Shown: positions 9,501 through 17,224 of the stretch, piece after piece
How the letters are laid out: each line of letters starts with the position of its first letter
Numbering within the stretch: position 1 is the stretch's first letter
Assembly (NCBI GenBank): GCA_003558125.1
Contig: PWMQ01000101.1
Location: 62,001 to 126,000, forward strand
Reading direction: 5' to 3'
Length of the DNA stretch: 64,000 bases
From: Natronospira sp.
GTDB lineage: Bacteria; Pseudomonadota; Gammaproteobacteria; Natronospirales; Natronospiraceae
The notes under the pieces: generated by a model
Told to the model about the DNA's origin: nothing
What the model saw: only the letters and a program-made list of their open reading frames with translations
The model's database searches: none
Translations under genes and position numbers: made by a program

Positions 9501-10431
9501 GGTCAGCCACCGCATGCAGCGGCTTCGGGACAACCCGGCCTGTGCGGATGAAGCCCTGGAAGCGATCATGGACCGGGAAGACCCGGGGCTAAGCCCCGTA
9601 TTGAGTTTTGACCCGGCCGAGGATGTGGCTGCCCCCTTCATCGGAACCGGGGCGGCACCGCGTGTGGCCATTCTCCGCGAGCAGGGGGTCAATGGTCATG
9701 TGGAAATGGCGATGAGTTTCCATCGCGCCGGCTTTGAAGCCGTGGATGTCCACATGGAGGATCTGCTCAGCGGTGACCGGGATCTGTCTGCCATGCAGGG
9801 GCTGGTGGCCTGTGGCGGCTTTTCCTATGGCGACGTGCTGGGCGCCGGCCAGGGCTGGGCCAAATCCATCCTCTACAACGACGGCTTGCGCGAGACCTTT
9901 GCCCGTTTCCTGGATGACCGCAACCGCTTTGCCCTGGGAGTCTGCAACGGCTGTCAGATGCTGGCTGCCTTGCGTGAATTGATCCCGGGGGCGGAGGCCT
10001 GGCCCCGCTTCCTGCGTAACCGCTCCGAGCAATTCGAGGCCCGCTACAGCCTGGTGGAAGTGATAGACAGCCCATCCCTGTTCCTTCAGGGGATGGCCGG
10101 CTCACGCCTGCCCATCGCAATTGCTCATGGCGAGGGCCGAGCGGCCTTTGCCAGTCCGGCAGATCATCGTGCAGTGGAAGGCGAAGGCCTGGTGGCTATG
10201 CGATATGTGGATAACCGGGGTCAGGTGGCGGAACAGTATCCCGCCAATCCCAACGGTTCCCCGGCGGGCATCACCGGCCTCACCACCGCGGATGGGCGGG
10301 TGACCATCATGATGCCCCACCCCGAGCGCATTACCCGGACGGTGAATCACTCCTGGGCGCCGGCTGACTGGACAATGGACGAAGGCCCCTGGCTGCGCAT
10401 GTTCCGCAATGCGCGGCAGTGGCTGGGTTGA
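6541..10431 (+). CDS. purL: Phosphoribosylformylglycinamidine synthase (large, single-chain type)
   Basis: This enzyme of step four of purine synthesis converts FGAR, glutamine and ATP to FGAM. At 1296 residues it equals the single-chain proteobacterial form (E. coli 1295). Domains in order are an N-terminal PurS-like part, a linker, two AIRS-like ATP domains ([13 protein letters not shown] and [23 protein letters not shown] in the first) and a C-terminal class I glutaminase. The catalytic Cys is in GVCNGCQML at residue 1135, the same number as in E. coli. MPHPERITR supplies the His and Glu of the triad. A hairpin follows the stop. Confidence 0.98.
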   Translation: MQHFPGGKALSDFRLEKLAIRLREIAPELTDLTAEWLYLADVEAELAEDERALLGRLLDDGSLPADGRREQAADVWVVPRIGTLSPWSSKATDILHHCGLRHVRRIERGIRYRLFMNDRPDAGTWKKLAAALHDRMTESALATLADAEALFRQAEPAPVASVPLLAEGREALVTANQQLGLALSDDEIDYLAENFQCLGRNPADVELMMFAQANSEHCRHKIFNADWTIDGEAQAQSLFDMIRDSYRANSDGVLSAYRDNAAAVEGSVSGRYFPDPEGVYRLHEEPIHLIMKVETHNHPTAISPYPGAATGSGGEIRDEGATGIGAKPKAGLTGFSVSALRIPDAIQNWEPDNGRPNRMASALEIMLDGPIGAASFNNEFGRPNLAGYFRSFEQQAEQGDVPTRGYHKPIMIAGGMGNIREGHVEKREVPAGARVIVLGGPAMLIGLGGGAASSVTSGASEAELDFASVQRDNPEIQRRCQEVIDRCWALGEGNPILSIHDVGAGGLSNAIPEILDDAGRGGRIDLRRIPSVEPGMSPMGIWCNEAQERYVLAVSEADLARFEAICRRERCPYADVGEATADPQLTVVDSHFGNQPVDMPMEVLLGKPPKMSRDTRRAQPSPLGFETEGLDLTRAVEAVLAHPTVADKRFLITIGDRTVGGLSVRDQMVGPWQVPVADAAVTLAGYSGCHGEAMAMGERTPLAVIDGPASGRMAVAEAITNIACAPIEDLRKVRLSANWMAAANHDNEDAVLFDTVRAVGHELCSELGLTIPVGKDSLSMKTQWDEKDSAGTVVSPVSLIVSAFAPVTDVRRAVTPQLLPRTDSELLLVDLGRGRNRLGGSILAQVEGGFGDQAPDLDEPRLLSGFFAAIQRLLADGRVLAYHDRSDGGLLTTLAEMAFAGRCGMAVSLDGLGDDAIAALFCEELGAVLQVADADRPAVLQAFAEAGIEECLHWLGRPREDDRIEISHAAKPMLSESLFAWLAPWSRVSHRMQRLRDNPACADEALEAIMDREDPGLSPVLSFDPAEDVAAPFIGTGAAPRVAILREQGVNGHVEMAMSFHRAGFEAVDVHMEDLLSGDRDLSAMQGLVACGGFSYGDVLGAGQGWAKSILYNDGLRETFARFLDDRNRFALGVCNGCQMLAALRELIPGAEAWPRFLRNRSEQFEARYSLVEVIDSPSLFLQGMAGSRLPIAIAHGEGRAAFASPADHRAVEGEGLVAMRYVDNRGQVAEQYPANPNGSPAGITGLTTADGRVTIMMPHPERITRTVNHSWAPADWTMDEGPWLRMFRNARQWLG

Positions 10432-10442
10432 GGGGGTTGTCA

Positions 10443-10485
10443 GCTCACGGCTTGGCGGGGAATCGGAGCCCTCGCCGCCGTGAGC
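10443..10485. terminator. Hairpin between convergent purL and M56 gene
   Basis: GCTCACGGC (10443-10451) pairs perfectly with GCCGTGAGC (10477-10485), with a further GGCGGGG/CCCTCGCC stem inside. It occupies the gap between the two stop codons, so it may end transcription from both sides. No T-tract is present. Confidence 0.45.
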
Positions 10486-10487
10486 CC

Positions 10488-12359
10488 CTAGCAGATCGGC
10501 AGCCGTGACCCGGTGCGCTGCTTGCAGTCGTGGGGAGAGTCAAAGTCGAAACCGGTTCGAACCCGATACTCGATTCTTTCACCGCCGCGCTTGAAGGGTT
10601 GGAAGCGCCATTCCTCCAGGGCGCGAATGGTTTGTGACCCAAAGCCAAAGCCATGGGGCTCTTCCTGGAGAATCTCGATGTCGCGGACGGAGCCGTTTCG
10701 ATCAACGGTGAACTCCACTTCCACGGACCCCTCCAGGTTTCGCATTCTCGCCTGACGCGGGTAATAGGGTTCCACTTTCTCTACAACTTGCCCGCCATTG
10801 ATGGTCGGGGGCAGGTCCTGGCGCCGATCATGGGGAGGGGGTTGCTCAATGGGCTCTTGTGTGCGCGCCTGAGCCAGTGTTAGTTCCGCATTTTGATGGG
10901 CACTGCGGGTGGCGGCCAGATCGAGCTCTCGATCCACCAATGCACGACGATTTCCGTCTTCCCGGGATGGGGGCTCCGCATCCGGGGCCGCTTGGGCGGA
11001 GGCAACGCCCGTCTCCGGCTCTGATGGCAGGGAGGCCGTCGTTTCGTCCTCTTCAGTCATCGCCTCGGCAAGCTCAGTGGCGGAATCGTTTGCCATTGGC
11101 TCAGGCTCCGGCGTTTCGTTGACTGTCGGCGCACTTGCCGAATCATCAGGCGATTCGGGCGCCGCTTCCAGCCCTTCCAGATCGTCCAGGTCATCCAGAC
11201 TCTGCCAGCCGGCGGCCGATTCCCGGTGAAGGCTCGCCAGTCGAGGCAGGTGAGACGGTGTCTGCGCTGATTCCTGGATGCTGATTTCTTCAGGCACCGG
11301 CGTGTCCGGGCCATCCTCTTCCAGCGTGATCAGTGGTTCGGAAACCTCGAGCAGCTCCTCGGCGGGTTCGGGGGACAGCTGATTGACGGTGAAACCCACC
11401 GCTGCGAGTGTCATGCTGAGCAGGGCCGTTCCCAGTCCGACCATGCCTTGCTCTGCGCCCGGCTTTCTTTCCGCCAGGCGCCGCACCCGACCAACGATGT
11501 CGGCATCCTTCATTGATAGTGCAAGGCCCGGCCGACCCATTCTTTGCTTCTCCAGAGACAGCAGGGTTTCGGCGTAGGTCGCCCCGTCCCCGGTCAGGGA
11601 AACAGCCAGGTCATCGCAGGCCAGTTCCCGCTCCACCCGCAGGTGATGGGACAGCCAGCGAACGGCGGGATGGTAGAAATACAGGGTCTCGACCACGAGC
11701 TGGTAAAGGTTGACCAGGTGGTCATGGCGTTTCAGATGGGCCAGCTCGTGCGCCAGGACCATGCGCATCTGCTCGGGGCTCAGCCCGGTGAGCAGTGACG
11801 GGGGGATCAGAATAATCGGTCGGAAGACGCCAATCAGAAGCGGGCTGACAACCTGCCGGCAGATGGCAAGGCCAACTGACTGGCCGGTACGAAACTGTTG
11901 GCATAGCGATTCCAGGGTCTCTTGCATGCCAGGGGGCAAGTCATGGCATGCCTGTCGCCGTAGGTCGTTCAGGTGCAGCCAGCCGAGGAGAATGCGAAAG
12001 GCCGACCAGACCACGCCGGCCACCCAGGCGAGGACCAGCCAGGGGAGAATGTGCGTGAGCAGGTGGTGGGGCTCTCCCTGAGCCACCGCCCCGGCGGAAA
12101 TGGCAGTCGCGGTCTCGGTGGCGGCGGTGACGTCGCCCGGGGCACCGTGGTTGGCGTTAGACCAAAGCCAGAAAAAAGTGGCAACCGGTAGTAATGTGGC
12201 CGTCGCCAGGGCCGAAAGTGCCCAGAAATAGCGACCGTTGGGCCCCTGTTGGCGCATCACCAGCCGCCCGAGCCAGAAGACCAGGGCAACGGCGGCGCCC
12301 TGCCACAGGGAGTGGAGCAGGGTCATTCCCAGAATGTGAATCAGACTGTTCTCCGGCAT
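10488..12359 (-). CDS. BlaR1-type M56 membrane metallopeptidase with TonB C-terminal domain
   Basis: The protein has 623 residues. Membrane helices lie near 10-30, 42-64 and 100-128. The zinc motif HELAH is at 204-208 (MVLAHELAHLKRHDHL), with further M56 features in ERELACDDLAVSLTG. A last helix (GLGTALLSMTLAAVGFTV, about 310-330) leads to a long acidic, Pro- and Glu-rich periplasmic linker. The final 80 residues form a TonB C-terminal domain (VEPYYPRQARMRNLEGSVEV, then ALEEWRFQPF). BlaR1/MecR1 relatives cut their cognate BlaI repressor after ligand binding. Here the usual penicillin-binding domain is replaced by a TonB-like tail. The blaI-like gene lies just upstream on the same strand. Confidence 0.9.
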   Translation of the reverse strand: MPENSLIHILGMTLLHSLWQGAAVALVFWLGRLVMRQQGPNGRYFWALSALATATLLPVATFFWLWSNANHGAPGDVTAATETATAISAGAVAQGEPHHLLTHILPWLVLAWVAGVVWSAFRILLGWLHLNDLRRQACHDLPPGMQETLESLCQQFRTGQSVGLAICRQVVSPLLIGVFRPIILIPPSLLTGLSPEQMRMVLAHELAHLKRHDHLVNLYQLVVETLYFYHPAVRWLSHHLRVERELACDDLAVSLTGDGATYAETLLSLEKQRMGRPGLALSMKDADIVGRVRRLAERKPGAEQGMVGLGTALLSMTLAAVGFTVNQLSPEPAEELLEVSEPLITLEEDGPDTPVPEEISIQESAQTPSHLPRLASLHRESAAGWQSLDDLDDLEGLEAAPESPDDSASAPTVNETPEPEPMANDSATELAEAMTEEDETTASLPSEPETGVASAQAAPDAEPPSREDGNRRALVDRELDLAATRSAHQNAELTLAQARTQEPIEQPPPHDRRQDLPPTINGGQVVEKVEPYYPRQARMRNLEGSVEVEFTVDRNGSVRDIEILQEEPHGFGFGSQTIRALEEWRFQPFKRGGERIEYRVRTGFDFDSPHDCKQRTGSRLPIC

Positions 12360-12462
12360 GCCGATCTGCCTTTTCCTTCAGTCACCCTCACATGGGACAC
12401 CAGAACGCCTTTTGGCAGTTCCGGCGTGCATCCGTTCACTGAAATTGACCAGCGGTGCTGGC

Positions 12463-12846
12463 TCAACGGCGCTGGCGCAGCTCCCTGACCATGTTCTCGA
12501 TCTCTTCCAGCTCTTCCTCGCTGGCGGGGCGCGACATGCCCAGGGCCTGCAAGACCATGCGCGAAGCGGAACCCTGATAGACCCGGGTCATGAAGTCGTC
12601 CAGCATGTCCTGCTGGGTCTCATCGCGACCCGTGACCGCCTCGTAGAGGTGGGCGCGACTGGAGGTTTCCCGTGTGACCAGACCCTTGTCGTTCATGATC
12701 TGCATCTGTTTCAGGATTGTGGTGTAGCTCAGCCCGCTACTGGCGCCAATCGCTTCGTAGACCGCCCGCACCGTGGAGGGGCCGTGGTCCCAGAGATATT
12801 GCAGGATTTTCAGTTCCGACCGGGTCGGTGGCTTGGATACATGCAT
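12463..12846 (-). CDS. BlaI/MecI/CopY-family repressor
   Basis: The 127-residue protein is a winged-helix BlaI-family regulator: PTRSELKILQYLWDHGPSTV, then LSYTTILKQMQIMNDKGLVTRE for the recognition helix and wing, then an all-helical dimerisation tail. The ATG follows GGGAGGG. The gene precedes the M56 protease by about 100 bp and is divergent from hutU. By analogy with blaI-blaR1, it should repress this pair until cut by the protease. A GTACG-N8-CGTAC palindrome upstream is a candidate operator. Confidence 0.92.
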   Translation of the reverse strand: MHVSKPPTRSELKILQYLWDHGPSTVRAVYEAIGASSGLSYTTILKQMQIMNDKGLVTRETSSRAHLYEAVTGRDETQQDMLDDFMTRVYQGSASRMVLQALGMSRPASEEELEEIENMVRELRQRR

Positions 12847-12925
12847 GGCATTAGCCCTCCCAATGCTAGCCCTTTCGGGTAATTCCCCCCGGTTTCAACA
12901 AGCCCAAATTGCGCAGACGCAACTT

Positions 12926-12943
12926 GTACGCATCCTATCGTAC
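12926..12943. promoter_or_regulatory. Palindrome upstream of the BlaI-like gene (candidate operator)
   Basis: GTACGCATCCTATCGTAC has perfect 5-bp arms (GTACG/CGTAC) around 8 bp. On the minus strand it contains TAGGAT, a possible -10 hexamer, 80 bp before the BlaI-like start. Known BlaI/MecI sites are TACA-N2-TGTA-like, so the match is by position and symmetry, not by consensus. Confidence 0.35.
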
Positions 12944-13103
12944 CACTACCTTACGCCGACGGGAAAAGCTTTTTTCCAAAAACTTTGACGGGGCTTGCCC
13001 GGCTGCTTCGGGGTGATGGGCGCGGCTGGTAAAATAGTCGGCTAGAGAGCTTGTTGCTGCAATGCAACGGCGAAATTTCAATCGACATTCGGGGAGATGG
13101 CTG

Positions 13104-14774
13104 GTGAGTGAACGGTTTCGAGATGTGGAATTGCATGCCCCAACGGGTGACCAGCGCCACTGCCGGGGGTGGGTCCAGGAGGCCGCCTTGCGCATGCTGC
13201 ACAACAACCTGGATCCGGCGGTGGCCGAGAATCCCAGGGAACTGGTGGTCTATGGCGGCATCGGTCGGGCGGCCCGGAACTGGGAATGCTTCGATGCCAT
13301 CGTCGAAACCCTCAAGCGCCTGGGTGATGACGAGACCCTGCTGATCCAGTCCGGCAAGCCCGTTGGGGTCTTTCAGACCCATGAGGGGGCTCCCCGGGTG
13401 CTGTTGGCCAACTCCAATCTCGTTCCCGAATGGGCCAACTGGGATCATTTCCACGAGCTCGATCGCAAGGGTCTGATGATGTACGGGCAGATGACGGCCG
13501 GCTCCTGGATCTACATTGGCTCCCAGGGCATTGTTCAGGGAACCTTCGAGACCTTTGCCGAGGCCGTCCGCCAGCATTTCGACGGCAAGCCCCGCGGGCG
13601 CTGGCTGCTCACCGGCGGCCTCGGCGGCATGGGGGGCGCCCAGCCCCTGGCCGCCTCGATTGCCGGCCTGGCCTCCATTTCCGTGGAAGTGGACCCCAGC
13701 CGAATCGACAAGCGCTTGGAAACCGGCTACCTGGACTGCCGGGCCGACAGCCTGGAAGAAGCCTTCAAACTGCTGGACCAGGCGCTGGAGAAGGGCGAGG
13801 CCACTTCCATCGGCTTGCTCGGCAATGCCGCGGAGGTGTTTCCCGAGATCCTCAAGGGCGACCGCCATCCCGATCTGGTCACCGATCAGACCTCCGCCCA
13901 CGACCCCTTGAACGGTTACATCCCCGAGGGTTACAGCCTGGAAGATGCCGCGGCGCTGCGTCAGCGGGATGCCAAGGCCTATGTGGAAAAATCCAAGGCC
14001 TCCATGGCCAATCAGGTCCGGGCCATGCTCGGCTTCCATGAGCGGGGTATCCCCACCTTTGACTACGGCAACAACATCCGTGCCATGGCCCAGGATGCGG
14101 GGGTTGAAAACGCCTTTGATTTCAAAGGGTTCGTTCCACTCTACATCCGTCCTCGCTTCTGTGAAGGGGTTGGCCCCTTCCGCTGGGTGGCCCTTTCCGG
14201 TGATCCGGAAGACATTCGCAAGACCGATGAGAAGGTCAAGGAATTGTTGCCGGAGAACACGGCACTGATGCGCTGGATGGATGCTGCCGCCGAGCGTATC
14301 CAGTTCCAGGGCCTGCCGTCCCGGATTTGCTGGGTGGGCTATCGGGAACGTGACCAGTTGGGGTTGGCCTTCAATGAAATGGTACGCAAGGGCGAACTGA
14401 AGGCACCCATCGTGATCGGCCGTGACCATCTGGATTCGGGGTCGGTGGCCTCGCCCAACCGGGAGACCGAAGGCATGGCCGATGGCAGCGATGCGGTCGC
14501 CGATTGGCCATTGCTCAACGCCATGCTGAACACCGCCAGTGGTGCCTCCTGGGTCAGTCTTCACCATGGTGGTGGTGTGGGCATGGGCTACTCCATTCAT
14601 TCCGGCGTGGTGATCGTTGCCGATGGCAGTGAGCGGGCCCACCAGGCTTTGTCCCGGGTGTTGGTGAATGACCCGGGCACGGGCGTCATGCGGCATGCGG
14701 ATGCCGGTTATGATCATGCCCGGCGGGTTGCCCGTGAACGTGGCGTGGATCTGCCGATGCTGAATCGGGAGTGA
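13104..14774 (+). CDS. hutU: Urocanate hydratase
   Basis: This is the second enzyme of histidine degradation; it turns urocanate into imidazolone propionate using tightly bound NAD. I start at GTG 13104 because GGGGAGA lies seven bases before it and the result, 556 residues, is the family length; an upstream in-frame start at 13062 would add 14 unlikely residues. Family signatures include [34 protein letters not shown]-like [10 protein letters not shown] and [13 protein letters not shown]. An NlpC/P60 lipoprotein gene follows after seven bases. The other hut genes are 5-10 kb downstream. Confidence 0.96.
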   Translation: MSERFRDVELHAPTGDQRHCRGWVQEAALRMLHNNLDPAVAENPRELVVYGGIGRAARNWECFDAIVETLKRLGDDETLLIQSGKPVGVFQTHEGAPRVLLANSNLVPEWANWDHFHELDRKGLMMYGQMTAGSWIYIGSQGIVQGTFETFAEAVRQHFDGKPRGRWLLTGGLGGMGGAQPLAASIAGLASISVEVDPSRIDKRLETGYLDCRADSLEEAFKLLDQALEKGEATSIGLLGNAAEVFPEILKGDRHPDLVTDQTSAHDPLNGYIPEGYSLEDAAALRQRDAKAYVEKSKASMANQVRAMLGFHERGIPTFDYGNNIRAMAQDAGVENAFDFKGFVPLYIRPRFCEGVGPFRWVALSGDPEDIRKTDEKVKELLPENTALMRWMDAAAERIQFQGLPSRICWVGYRERDQLGLAFNEMVRKGELKAPIVIGRDHLDSGSVASPNRETEGMADGSDAVADWPLLNAMLNTASGASWVSLHHGGGVGMGYSIHSGVVIVADGSERAHQALSRVLVNDPGTGVMRHADAGYDHARRVARERGVDLPMLNRE

Positions 14775-14781
14775 GGATATC

Positions 14782-15363
14782 GTGAAACGTTGGCTGCCCC
14801 TGTTGATAGCCGGCCTGATGCTGACAGGCTGCGCCAACTGGCCGGAGGAGGAGGGTGCCTCCGCCGGCAATGGGGGCGGCTGGTTGAATTGGTCCGGCCC
14901 GGTGGTGGATAGCCGGGATGTGGCCCGGAGCAGCCTTCTGAGCTGGCCGTCCGGTCCGGAAGGGGACGAAGTCGACGCTGATTTCACGCCCCGGGTCGGG
15001 CAGTCGGCGGTTGTGGATGCCGCATTGGCGGTAAAGGGGCGACCCTATCGGCTGGGGGCCAACGGGCCGGGTGCCTTTGATTGCAGCGGTCTGATCCAGT
15101 TCGCGCACCGGGAGGTGGGCATCGATGTGCCCCGCACCACCAGCCGCCAGTTCCGCGAGGCCCGGCCCGTGCAGCGGGATGATATGGGGCCGGGAGATGT
15201 GATCTTCTTCGCCGTGGACGGGATCAGCATCAGCCATGTGGGCCTTTATGCGGGCGATGGTCGCTTTCTCCACGCTCCCTCACCGGGCAGCACCGTGTCC
15301 TGGGCCAGCCTCGACAATGGCTACTGGGCCTCACGCTTTGCCGGGGTCGGGCGGTTTCGCTAG
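14782..15363 (+). CDS. NlpC/P60 family lipoprotein (cell-wall peptidase)
   Basis: The protein has 193 residues with a GTG start. The signal peptide ends in LMLTGC (Cys17), a lipobox. The C-terminal NlpC/P60 domain (about 75-190) has catalytic Cys101 in FDCSG, His152 in SHVGLY and His164 in FLHAPS. Such Spr/NlpC proteins cut peptide bonds in murein and help wall expansion. It is seven bases after hutU and may be read through, though no functional link with histidine use is evident. Confidence 0.92.
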   Translation: MKRWLPLLIAGLMLTGCANWPEEEGASAGNGGGWLNWSGPVVDSRDVARSSLLSWPSGPEGDEVDADFTPRVGQSAVVDAALAVKGRPYRLGANGPGAFDCSGLIQFAHREVGIDVPRTTSRQFREARPVQRDDMGPGDVIFFAVDGISISHVGLYAGDGRFLHAPSPGSTVSWASLDNGYWASRFAGVGRFR

Positions 15364-15454
15364 CGACCACAGGTTCCTTACAGGTAGGGCCCTTCGATAT
15401 CGGTGACGGGGTGCGTCCCGGCCACGGGCCTTGGTGCCATCCGGAGGCTCTTAA

Positions 15455-15525
15455 TCGCGGCTAAAGCCGCTCCCACGGGTGGCTTCGGCGCGCTAATGGC
15501 ACCGTGGGAGCGAATTTATTCGCGA
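15455..15525. repeat. REP pair 1 (inverted units)
   Basis: A minus-strand unit at 15455-15476 and a plus-strand unit at 15504-15525 share the form GTGGGAG, a short internal palindrome, then CGA. This 22-base pattern is the GTRGGAG REP type common in pseudomonads and relatives. Confidence 0.8.
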
Positions 15526-15692
15526 TTAAAAGCCTCCGGGTAGCACCACGACATAGGCCTGAACCAATCCTCCGTTAGCACGGCCCAGGTGACCCCCACC
15601 AAGGCTCACCCTTGGCGGGGGTCACCTGGGCCGTGCACGCTGATGGCGAATTTGAATTGATGAGCAGATTGCCTTCGATTCGGCTGGGGAAA

Positions 15693-15764
15693 TCGCTGAT
15701 GAATCCGCTCCTACGGCGGTTTCGGCATACGCTATAGGCACCGTAGGAGCGAATTTATTCGCGA
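15693..15764. repeat. REP pair 2 (inverted units)
   Basis: A minus-strand unit at 15693-15714 and a plus-strand unit at 15743-15764 have the GTAGGAG...CGA form. The plus unit differs from that of pair 1 only in GTA for GTG. The flanking GGCACCG and GCCTCCGG sequences are also shared with pair 1. Confidence 0.8.
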
Positions 15765-15853
15765 CCAAGAGCCTCCGGATGGCACCAGGACCGAAGCCGG
15801 GATGCACCCCGTCACCGACAACAGACGGTCAAAACCCAGTCGAAGCCCGGCAG

Positions 15854-16555
15854 CTACCGTCGGTCCCGTTCCCGAATCCGAGGTCCGGTGAGCTTGCGCC
15901 AGAACTGCTTGATCCGGCGTCCCCAGCGTTCCATCCAGGTGTAATGCAGATAACGCCGGTCGCGCTCATCGACCTGATCGAGGCGGCGGCGGTATTTGTG
16001 CTTGACCCAGGCATTGAGGTCAAAGCGGCGGGCGGTATTGAAAAGGAAGCGATTGATCGGTCGCCATCCCCGGCGTCGCAGAGTGGCCACGCCAAAATCG
16101 ATGACCCAGGGTCGGCCCTGCTCATCCACCAGGATATTGTCCTTGCGCTTCAGATCAGCGTGCCCGACCCCGGCAGCGTGCATGCGGCGGATGATGCGCA
16201 GCAGGCGCTGGAAGAAGTCCGCCGGGTCGGGGATCTGGGCATGGCGCAGACTGTCGCCGGGAATGTACTCAAGCACCAGGAAACGACCGCCCAGCAGGCC
16301 GAGACAACGCGGGATGCCCTCGATGCCCTCAAGCTGCTCATAGACCCGCGCCTCCCGGCGCAGCATCCGGATCGACAGCCAGCGATAGAGAGAACGGGGG
16401 GGTGCCTTGATCACCAGTGCCCGGTCACCGTCCTGGTAAAGGAGAACCTGGCCCTGATATCCTCGGGACAGCTTGTGCTGTCCCGACTCAATGGCTGCCT
16501 GGGTCCAGGAGAGAAGCTCTCCTTGTTCCGATTCCGTCAAAGCCGTTGGGCGCAT
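15854..16555 (-). CDS. Lipopolysaccharide-kinase-like (Kdo/WaaP, RIO-like) protein kinase
   Basis: The protein has about 233 residues from ATG 16555; a GTG at 16591 would overlap the upstream gene. The kinase core is clear: a Lys in ALVIKAP, HADLKRKDNIL as catalytic loop (HxDLxxxN) and VIDFGVA as the metal DFG. The C-terminus is very basic and aromatic (RRWGRRIKQFWRKL), suggesting binding at the inner membrane surface. Relatives phosphorylate Kdo or heptose of lipid A core, but this protein lacks nearby LPS genes, so the substrate is open. It follows an ICMT-like methyltransferase gene by ten bases. Confidence 0.75.
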   Translation of the reverse strand: MRPTALTESEQGELLSWTQAAIESGQHKLSRGYQGQVLLYQDGDRALVIKAPPRSLYRWLSIRMLRREARVYEQLEGIEGIPRCLGLLGGRFLVLEYIPGDSLRHAQIPDPADFFQRLLRIIRRMHAAGVGHADLKRKDNILVDEQGRPWVIDFGVATLRRRGWRPINRFLFNTARRFDLNAWVKHKYRRRLDQVDERDRRYLHYTWMERWGRRIKQFWRKLTGPRIRERDRR

Positions 16556-16565
16556 GTAAGCGGCT

Positions 16566-17153
16566 TTAGAAGACCACCAGATGCCAGGCACAGTAGATCA
16601 TGTAGGCCACCAGCAGGGGTTCGCCGTTGCCCATCAGGCTTTGGCGAAAGGACCAGCCACCGAAGCGAAAACCCCGACCCTTGAATTTCGGCCACAGGGC
16701 ATAGGTATCCCGCGACCAGTTTTCCCACTGTTCACCAAAGAGCTTGTGCAGCTTGCGGTCCTCATAGGAAATGGCGGGCGGGTAGTAAAACCACAGGAAG
16801 GCAATCATCACCGGGATTGACCACCAAAGCTGGGAGGCAATGCAGAAGCCGACCAGCACCAGGATATTGCCCACGTAAAGCGGATGGCGGACGTAGGCGT
16901 AGGGGCCGTCGGTGGCCAGTTCCTTGTTTTTCTTGACGTGGCCGGAGGCCCACAGGCGAATCAGAATGCCCAGGCCGGCGATGCTGAAGCCTACCCAGTA
17001 GAGGCTGACCAGGCCCGGCTCGGCCATGATGGCCAGTACCAGGATGTAGGCCATGGCCAGTAGCTGGCGAGACGGCTCGTGATAACGCATTTCCCGGATC
17101 AGCTTGTGAGCCGGGTTACGGGCTTCTGGCAAATGACGGGTACGATGGGACAT
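16566..17153 (-). CDS. Isoprenylcysteine-methyltransferase-like membrane methyltransferase
   Basis: The protein has 195 residues with four or five membrane helices. The ICMT/PEMT signature is GPYAYVRHPLYVGNILVLVGF (about 85-105), followed by an E and D pair in ISYEDRKL and a WENWSRDTYAL segment. Such enzymes use S-adenosylmethionine within the membrane to methylate lipids or small hydrophobic acceptors. Bacteria lack prenylated proteins of the usual type, so the substrate is unknown. It is in one likely transcript with the downstream kinase. Confidence 0.82.
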   Translation of the reverse strand: MSHRTRHLPEARNPAHKLIREMRYHEPSRQLLAMAYILVLAIMAEPGLVSLYWVGFSIAGLGILIRLWASGHVKKNKELATDGPYAYVRHPLYVGNILVLVGFCIASQLWWSIPVMIAFLWFYYPPAISYEDRKLHKLFGEQWENWSRDTYALWPKFKGRGFRFGGWSFRQSLMGNGEPLLVAYMIYCAWHLVVF

Positions 17154-17224
17154 TCCGGCGCTCTGGTGATGATAAAACCCGGAATATTACCGGACTTGGA
17201 CGGGTCAGACCACTCCCCCGGTGC

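Larger units (their letters stand above)
15400..15818. repeat. 419-bp quasi-palindrome made of REP pairs and a central hairpin
   Basis: The gap 15364-15853 holds no gene but one symmetric element. Its ends are imperfect inverted copies (15400-15451 against 15768-15818, starting TCGGTGACGGGGTGC). Inside each end is a pair of opposite REP units. The centre is a 27-bp stem with one mismatch (15578-15604 with 15610-15636) and a five-base loop. The stem centre (15607) nearly coincides with the centre of the whole element (15609), so it can fold as one large cruciform. Confidence 0.85.

Noticed and set aside
6307-9510. Very long open frame on the minus strand opposite purL
   Set aside because: It lies entirely opposite a full PurL with all motifs; the product has no family features and is a GC-rich third-position effect.
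12951-14987. Long minus-strand frame opposite hutU
   Set aside because: It covers the hutU coding strand and its promoter region, with low-complexity Gly/His/Gln sequence and no motif.
15455-15764. CRISPR-like array from repeated 22-base units
   Set aside because: Units alternate in direction, are only four, and have internal palindromes of the REP type; there are no regular spacers or cas genes.
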